DNA from: JAWLGW01 sp964569055 | Lineage (GTDB): Bacteria > Planctomycetota > J058 | DNA length: 30,597 nt | Assembly (NCBI GenBank): GCA_964569055.1 | Contig: CAZMSZ010000046.1 | Span: forward strand, 1 to 30,597 | Reading direction: 5' to 3' | In this document: in pieces, positions 26,163-30,597 of the stretch | Layout: every line of letters begins with the position of its first letter | Numbering within the stretch: the stretch's first letter is position 1 | The notes under the pieces: model-generated | What the model was told of the DNA's origin: nothing | Seen by the model: the letters and a program-made list of their open reading frames with translations, nothing else | Database searches by the model: none | Program-made: the position numbers and the translations under genes

Positions 26163-27713
26163 TCAGATCGACTTGTTCGTCCCCCCCGTCATGCTCGCGA
26201 GGTCGCGCAGGAACTGCTGCAGCGGCGCGAGGAACTCGGGCTCGGTCGGGAGCGTCACCGGGCGCGGGCCCCACTTCTTGTGGTACACCCCGGGACCGTC
26301 CATGCCGAACGTGTTGATCTTCACGCGGCGGAAGCGGTTCAGCTCGCGGACCATGTAGAGGACCTTGCGGATCTCCTCCTCCGCGAACTGCTTCTGCTGC
26401 TCGCCCGGGTTGCCGACCTTCTTCATGGGGGCGCCGTCGGAGAGCAGGTAGATCGTGTCGATCGCCGGGTCGGCGAACGCCGCCGCGAGCGCCTCGCCGG
26501 TGTAGGTCCCGCCGTCCTCGACCAGGCCCCTGCAGAACTCGATCGCCGCCTTCTTGTTCTCCGGCGTGGCCGGGACGACGGCCGGCTTCCACATCTTGTT
26601 GGTCTCGGCGAAGCCGATCACGTTGAAGCTCTGGGTCGGCCCGAGCTTCTCGATCGCCGCGATCGCCGCCGCCTTGGCCCGCTCGATCCGCTGCGTCGCC
26701 TTGATCTTGGGGTCGTCGGGGTTGAGCGCGGCGTACTGCTCGTCGTCGCCCTCGAAGTCGGCCGGGCGATCGGTCATCTCCATGCTGCCCGAGGTGTCGA
26801 TCACGAACACCAGCCGGTTCGACGCGATCTCCGAGCCGAAGAAGCTGGGGATCTCCTCCGCAGGGCCGCGCTCGCGGGTGGCCGCCTCCCTGGCCTCGCC
26901 CTTCTTGCTCGGGTCCCAGCCCTCGCCGCCGTTGGCGCTCCACCAGCCCTGCCACTTCTCCTGGGTGAAGAAGTCCTCGCCCGTGAGCAGCGTCAGGCGC
27001 TGGCGCACGTTGTGGTACTCCCACCCGCCGACCTTCTCGACGCGGCCGAGCAGCTCGATCAGCGCGCTCACGATCCGGTGATCCGCCTTGTACTCCGCCG
27101 CAGCCACGCAGGCGTTCACCACGCTCGGCAGCGTCCCCTTGCTGATCTGCAGCGCCAGGGGCTCGATGGTGCTGGGGTGCTCCAGCTCGTGGAACACGTC
27201 CGCCACGAGGACCTGCGCCTTCCAGGCCTCGTCGTCCCCCCTCCTCCTCCGCCTCTTCTTCTTCTTCTTCTCGTCGCCGAGGTCGCCTGCGAGCACGCCC
27301 GCCATGTACTCCAACGCGTCGTCGTCCTGGAAGCGGCGGAGCGTGCGCACGACCCGCTCGTAGCCGTTGTCGTGCGGGATGAACACCCCGAACTCGACCA
27401 GCGCCTCCGCCGCGTCGGCCTCGTCGGCGGCGCCGATCGCGTCGAGCACGTCCCCGAGCTGCTCCTCGCAGACGGCGTCGATCGCCTGCTCCGCCTTGTC
27501 GCGCACCTCGGCGTTGCCCGACTCGCGGGCGGCCTGATCCTGCTGGGCGAGGAACTTCTGGATCTTCGCCAGCTTCTTGACGTTCCGCTTCAGCGCCTTG
27601 CGCGCCTTCTTGAGGTCGCCGTCGTCGGGCGCCGCGACGCTGGTCGCCGCGCCGCCGAGGAGCAGCGCGCACAGGGCGAGCCCGGTCAGGGCGGTCCCGA
27701 GGATCCGGTTCAT
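26163..27713 (-). CDS. secreted VWA-domain protein with helical N-terminal region
   Basis: ATG 27713 lies 5 nt after GGAGGT and gives 516 aa. Residues 1-28 form a signal peptide ending SVAA. Residues about 30-240 are helical and may include HEAT-like repeats, interrupted by a short basic tract (five Lys, then five Arg) flanked by acidic residues. A Trp-rich linker (KWQGWWSANGGEGW) precedes the VWA domain, which starts with the MIDAS motif FVIDTSGSM, followed by the TYTGEALAAAF and IYLLSDGAP segments that supply the other metal-site residues. VWA domains of this type bind ligands through Mg. Similar secreted HEAT/VWA proteins are abundant in Planctomycetota; no enzymatic role is known. It is convergent with purD. 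Confidence 0.82.
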   Translation of the reverse strand: MNRILGTALTGLALCALLLGGAATSVAAPDDGDLKKARKALKRNVKKLAKIQKFLAQQDQAARESGNAEVRDKAEQAIDAVCEEQLGDVLDAIGAADEADAAEALVEFGVFIPHDNGYERVVRTLRRFQDDDALEYMAGVLAGDLGDEKKKKKRRRRRGDDEAWKAQVLVADVFHELEHPSTIEPLALQISKGTLPSVVNACVAAAEYKADHRIVSALIELLGRVEKVGGWEYHNVRQRLTLLTGEDFFTQEKWQGWWSANGGEGWDPSKKGEAREAATRERGPAEEIPSFFGSEIASNRLVFVIDTSGSMEMTDRPADFEGDDEQYAALNPDDPKIKATQRIERAKAAAIAAIEKLGPTQSFNVIGFAETNKMWKPAVVPATPENKKAAIEFCRGLVEDGGTYTGEALAAAFADPAIDTIYLLSDGAPMKKVGNPGEQQKQFAEEEIRKVLYMVRELNRFRRVKINTFGMDGPGVYHKKWGPRPVTLPTEPEFLAPLQQFLRDLASMTGGTNKSI

Positions 27714-27718
27714 GGGGC

Positions 27719-27742
27719 ACCTCCGTGAGGGGGCGGATTCTA
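27719..27742 (-). promoter_or_regulatory. TAGAAT -10 and GGAGGT ribosome site of the VWA gene
   Basis: On the minus strand TAGAAT is at 27742-27737 and GGAGGT at 27724-27719, 5 nt before ATG 27713. The predicted transcript leader is about 15-20 nt. No -35 match is seen. Confidence 0.5.
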
Positions 27743-27768
27743 AACGGACGGCGCAGAGGCGCGCGGGA

Positions 27769-30435
27769 TCACCGCCGGCGCCGCCGGCCGCCGCGGCTCC
27801 GGCGGCGGCGGCCGCGGCCCGCGGGCTCGGGCGGGGCCGCCTGCACCTGCTTGGCGCGCGACTCCCAGAACCGGAAGTCGTCCCACCCGGCGTCGACCAC
27901 GCGGCAGTGGAGCCACATGAGGACGATCGCCTCGCGGAAGTAGTCGCGGGCGAGCAGCCGGTCGCGGCCGCGCGAGCGGCCGCGCAGCTCGCCGGTGAGC
28001 AGGCGGCGCAGGATGATCGTGACCCGCTTGATCCGGTCGCGGTCCTTGCGCGCCAGGCTGTGGCGGCGGGCGATCGGGTAGAGCACCTCGTCGGCGAGGT
28101 CCTCGGCCGGCTGGCCGCTCGCCGCGTGGCGGTCGAGGTGCTCGAGCAGGAGCGGTCCGAACAGCACCGCCAGGCGCACCGCGTTGCTGAGCGGCACCCC
28201 GGTGTGGGACAGCTTGTCGAGGTTGGCGAGGTAGCCGAGCAGGAGCGCCTTGCGGTCGAGCGGCCTGGGCAGCACGCGCGTGGCGACCGCCGGCGCGCTG
28301 GGCGCGCTGGCCTCGGTCGCCTCGGCGGCGGCGAGGTCCTTGCCGCGCCGGCGCCGACGACGGCGACGCACGCTCACCGGCGCGGGCTCGAACGAGGCGA
28401 CCATCTGCTCGAGCCGGTCGTTCCAGCGCAGGACCCTCAGCACGGCCGCGGCGCGCGCCCGCTCGCCGCCGCCCTCGGCCAGGCGTCGCAGCCCGAACCG
28501 CTCGAGCATGGCGTCGCGGGCCACCGCGGCCGCCTCGAACAGCGTGTCCTCGAGGTAGATCTGCGGGTCCTCGACCCAGTCGTTGGCGCCTTCCGGATGC
28601 GGCCGCTCCCAGGTCACCCGCAGGAACGCGTCGATCATGCGCTCGTCGGGCCGCCACTCGTCCTGGGGGTAGAGGTAGAGCGGCGGATCGCCCACGACGA
28701 GCGCGGGCCCCCACTGAGAGCGGTCGGGCTCCGCCGGTGCGAGCGTGGCCTCGGCGCCGTCGCCGGCGGTCGGCTCGCCGGCCGCGACGCCGTTTCCGCT
28801 CGGCCCAGCCGCCGGCGCGCCCTCGACCTGGTCTTCCGCCTCGAGGTCGTCGTCGTCCTCGGCCCCGTCGTCCTCTTCGAGCCCGTCGTCCTCTTCGGGC
28901 TCGTCGTCGGCCTCGGCTTCGGGCTCCGCGGCCTCGTCGGCGCCCGCGGCCTCGTGGTCGCCTTCGACCTCGTCGTCCTGCTCGACCTGGTCGCCGCCTT
29001 CGGCTTGGGGCTCGGCGGACTCGCCGGCGTCGATCTGGGAGACGGCGGCCCCCTCTTCGCCGCCCCCCTCGCCGACCGGCTCGGCCTCGTCGACCGGCTC
29101 CGGCTCGTCGTCGACCCACGGGATCCCAGCGGCCGCCTCCTGCTCGGTCGTGGCGCCGAGCGCCACCCAGGCCCCGAGCTCGGGGAGGAACACGTCGAGC
29201 AGCTCGGTCTCGATCATGAGCCGCACGCACGCCTCGGCGTGGCCACCCTTGATGATCTTGAGCACCTCCTCGAGCAGGCGGCGCTGTGAGCACTCGGCCA
29301 CCAGTTGACGGTGCCGCGCGATCGCCTCGAGGGCGTGATCCGCGATCTGGAAGTCCAGCTTCGCCGCGAACCGGACCGCGCGGATCATGCGGACCGGGTC
29401 CTCGACGAACGCCACGTCCGGGTCGCGGATCGGGTTGACCAGGCGCCGCTCGAGGTCGGTCAGACCCCCCACGTAGTCGATCAGCTCGCGCTGGTCGGGG
29501 TCGTAGAACAAGGCGTTGATCGTGAAGTCCCGCCGCTTGGCGTCCTCCTCCGGCGTGCCGAACACGTTGTTCTGCTCGAACTCGTCGCCGGGCGGCGCGC
29601 GCCGACGCCTCCGGCGACCGCGCCGGTCGTCGCCGAAGTCGTCGTCGTCGTCCTCGTCATCGTCGTCGGCGACGTCGGTGAGGGGCTCGTCGGAGTCGGC
29701 GACCGTGTCGACGGGGAGAGCGGGGGCGTCGGCCTCGGCGCCCGCGGCCGCCAGCAGAACGTCGACGGCCGCTGCCGCGGGCTCGCCAGCGCGGTCGTCG
29801 TCCTCGGCCACGTCCTCGTCGTCCTCGAGGTCGTCGTCGTCGTCGTCCGCGTCCTCGTCCTCGTCCGCGTCCTCGTCGTCCTCGAGGTCCTCGTCATCCG
29901 ACTCGTCGTCGTCGGCCTCGAGATCGTCGTCGTCCTCGAGGTCGTCGTCGTCCTCGAGGTCGTCGTCGTCCTCGTCCTCCTCGTCGTCTTCCGACTCGTC
30001 GTCGTCGTCGTCCTCGTCCGCTTCGGCGCCGTCCTCCGCTTCGCCGTCGAGCTCGACGTCGGCCTCGAGCCCCGGGGCGCCGGGGATCGCCTCGCCCGCC
30101 GCCTCCGCCTCGTCGTCGACCTCCCCCGCCTCGTCGGGGTTGGCGCGGAACGTCGAGACCTCGACCACGTTCTCCCCGAAGATCACGTGGACCAGCCGGA
30201 AACGCCGCCCGATCACCCGGCTGTTGGAGAACAGCCGCCGGACCTGGCGCGGGCGCGCCGAGGTGATCACGTCGAAGTCTTTGGGCGTGAGCCCGCTGAG
30301 CAGGTCGCGCACGCAGCCGCCCACCAAGTAGGCCTCGTGACCGTGGCGCCGCAAGCGGCGGATCACCTTCAGGGCATCGGGATCGATCGCCTTCTCGGGG
30401 ATCTTGTCGGTCTTGACGACGTGCGGCTCGGCCAT
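27769..30435 (-). CDS. pcnB: poly(A) polymerase / CCA-transferase family protein with two large acidic inserts
   Basis: This 888-aa protein is about twice the usual length. The nucleotidyltransferase head is clear: YLVGGCVRDLLSG (37-48), the metal-binding DFD (53-55), RLVHVIFGENVVEVSTFRA, then, after an insert, NNVFGTPEEDAKRRDFTINA and EDPVRMIRAVRFAAKL (345-360), which is bacterial PcnB-like. Residues about 100-286 form an Asp/Glu-rich low-complexity insert ending in a run of Arg, placed between two strands of the catalytic domain where PcnB has only a short loop. A second acidic insert lies at about 440-572. The C-terminal part is helical with two Arg-rich tails (RRRRRRRRGKD and the final residues), suited to RNA binding. 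The likely role is 3' adenylation of RNA for decay. The CCA-adding alternative cannot be excluded. ATG 30435 has only a weak ribosome site. Confidence 0.85.
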   Translation of the reverse strand: MAEPHVVKTDKIPEKAIDPDALKVIRRLRRHGHEAYLVGGCVRDLLSGLTPKDFDVITSARPRQVRRLFSNSRVIGRRFRLVHVIFGENVVEVSTFRANPDEAGEVDDEAEAAGEAIPGAPGLEADVELDGEAEDGAEADEDDDDDESEDDEEDEDDDDLEDDDDLEDDDDLEADDDESDDEDLEDDEDADEDEDADDDDDDLEDDEDVAEDDDRAGEPAAAAVDVLLAAAGAEADAPALPVDTVADSDEPLTDVADDDDEDDDDDFGDDRRGRRRRRRAPPGDEFEQNNVFGTPEEDAKRRDFTINALFYDPDQRELIDYVGGLTDLERRLVNPIRDPDVAFVEDPVRMIRAVRFAAKLDFQIADHALEAIARHRQLVAECSQRRLLEEVLKIIKGGHAEACVRLMIETELLDVFLPELGAWVALGATTEQEAAAGIPWVDDEPEPVDEAEPVGEGGGEEGAAVSQIDAGESAEPQAEGGDQVEQDDEVEGDHEAAGADEAAEPEAEADDEPEEDDGLEEDDGAEDDDDLEAEDQVEGAPAAGPSGNGVAAGEPTAGDGAEATLAPAEPDRSQWGPALVVGDPPLYLYPQDEWRPDERMIDAFLRVTWERPHPEGANDWVEDPQIYLEDTLFEAAAVARDAMLERFGLRRLAEGGGERARAAAVLRVLRWNDRLEQMVASFEPAPVSVRRRRRRRRGKDLAAAEATEASAPSAPAVATRVLPRPLDRKALLLGYLANLDKLSHTGVPLSNAVRLAVLFGPLLLEHLDRHAASGQPAEDLADEVLYPIARRHSLARKDRDRIKRVTIILRRLLTGELRGRSRGRDRLLARDYFREAIVLMWLHCRVVDAGWDDFRFWESRAKQVQAAPPEPAGRGRRRRSRGGRRRRR
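29812..30020 (-). repeat. GAC/GAG minisatellite coding DDDDLE-type units
   Basis: The plus strand reads as runs of CGTCGTCGTC and CTCGAGGTC in an 18-bp pattern, clearest at 29920-29975, which encodes repeated Asp-Asp-Asp-Asp-Leu-Glu on the minus strand. The period is a multiple of three, so expansion keeps the frame. Such tracts are prone to slippage and to assembly collapse. Confidence 0.75.
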
Positions 30436-30477
30436 AGGGCGGTCGGGGTGAGGCTCCGGGAGTCCAGGAAGGGCGGT

Positions 30478-30483
30478 AGGCTA
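30478..30483 (-). promoter_or_regulatory. -10-like TAGCCT upstream of the pcnB-like gene
   Basis: On the minus strand TAGCCT lies at 30483-30478 inside the near-palindrome GGTAGGCTACC (30475-30485), giving a leader of about 35 nt before ATG 30435. The same hexamer precedes the lipid operon. No convincing -35 is present. Confidence 0.4.
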
Positions 30484-30573
30484 CCACCCGGCCCTGGCCC
30501 CTGGTCCCCTGGCGGCACCATAAACCAGCGAGAGCCGGGGGGACTCCGGGGGGGGAGGCCGTCGCGAATTGAC

Positions 30574-30589
30574 CGCCAAGAGCGCCAAG
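30574..30589. repeat. CGCCAAG repeat at the right edge
   Basis: CGCCAAG occurs at 30574-30580 and 30583-30589, period 9, next to the window end. Clusters of this kind (reverse strand CTTGGCG) occur as dispersed intergenic elements in several planctomycete-like genomes as I recall; only two units are visible here. The remaining upstream region 30490-30573 is G-rich with no other recognisable feature. Confidence 0.4.
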
Positions 30590-30597
30590 GAAGAGCT

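Noticed and set aside
29812..30020. CRISPR array
   Set aside because: The repeats are short, contiguous and in frame with a coding sequence, with no unique spacers.
29500..30331. Plus-strand Ser-rich ORF across the acidic insert
   Set aside because: It is the complement of the GAC/GAG repeats; runs of Ser are produced by reading TCG/TCC repeats and there is no ribosome site or domain.

Overview
This window is an extremely GC-rich (roughly 75 percent by eye) chromosomal segment from an environmental or metagenomic assembly, with three scaffold gaps of exactly 100 N. The gene content includes several Hanks-type Ser/Thr kinases, FHA and DUF4388 signalling domains, a secreted VWA protein, a type III pantothenate kinase coupled to a divergent MnmE/TrmE-like GTPase, and a poly(A) polymerase/CCA-family enzyme with huge acidic inserts. 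This points to Planctomycetota, with Myxococcota the main alternative. The assignment is inferred from gene content, not from a marker gene. No rRNA, tRNA, CRISPR array or insertion sequence was seen.

Layout. (1) 1-4965 is a phospho-signalling block: an FHA-DUF4388 protein cut by the window edge, a cytoplasmic kinase with two FHA domains, and a membrane-anchored kinase cut by a gap. (2) 4981-12633 is a tightly packed, mostly overlapping operon that looks like a fatty-acyl/fatty-alcohol pathway. It encodes a HAD-IB-like protein without the catalytic aspartates, an alcohol-forming fatty acyl-CoA reductase, a second extended SDR (thioester-reductase type), a polysaccharide pyruvyl transferase family protein, a long-chain acyl-CoA/AMP ligase and an enoyl-CoA hydratase. 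A FabG-like SDR follows after a gap. A lipid that is reduced, activated and perhaps joined to a modified sugar is a reasonable guess; the product is unknown. (3) 13655-15366 is a lower-GC two-gene module, an XRE-ImmA/IrrE metalloprotease plus a PIN/DUF3368 protein, typical of a mobile toxin-antitoxin or stress module. Its second gene has no stop codon where expected. (4) 15367-18014 (minus) is a Ser/Thr kinase fused to an NrtR-like Nudix domain, translationally coupled to a secreted C39-like cysteine peptidase. (5) 18084-21946 (plus) holds a diacylglycerol/lipid kinase, a large secreted protein with a possible lipid-binding N-domain and an alpha/alpha-barrel-like C-domain, and a small membrane protein that seems to start at CTG. 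(6) 21950-24032 (minus) is coaX followed by the MnmE-like GTPase. The N gap in the latter is an assembly artefact, since both flanks carry the same 55 bp. (7) 24255-26151 is a divergent pair, a rubrerythrin homologue with eroded metal ligands and purD, around a well-formed promoter with an inverted repeat. (8) 26163-30435 (minus) holds a VWA protein and the pcnB-like gene.

Several transcription units have a TAGNNT hexamer just upstream (TAGAGT, TAGCCT, TAGACT, TAGGAT, TAGAAT), in two cases so close to the start codon that leaderless mRNAs are likely. The features most worth follow-up are the dead-HAD/reductase lipid operon, the kinase-Nudix fusion, the eroded rubrerythrin, the CIGK-less MnmE-like protein and the acidic inserts in the poly(A) polymerase.
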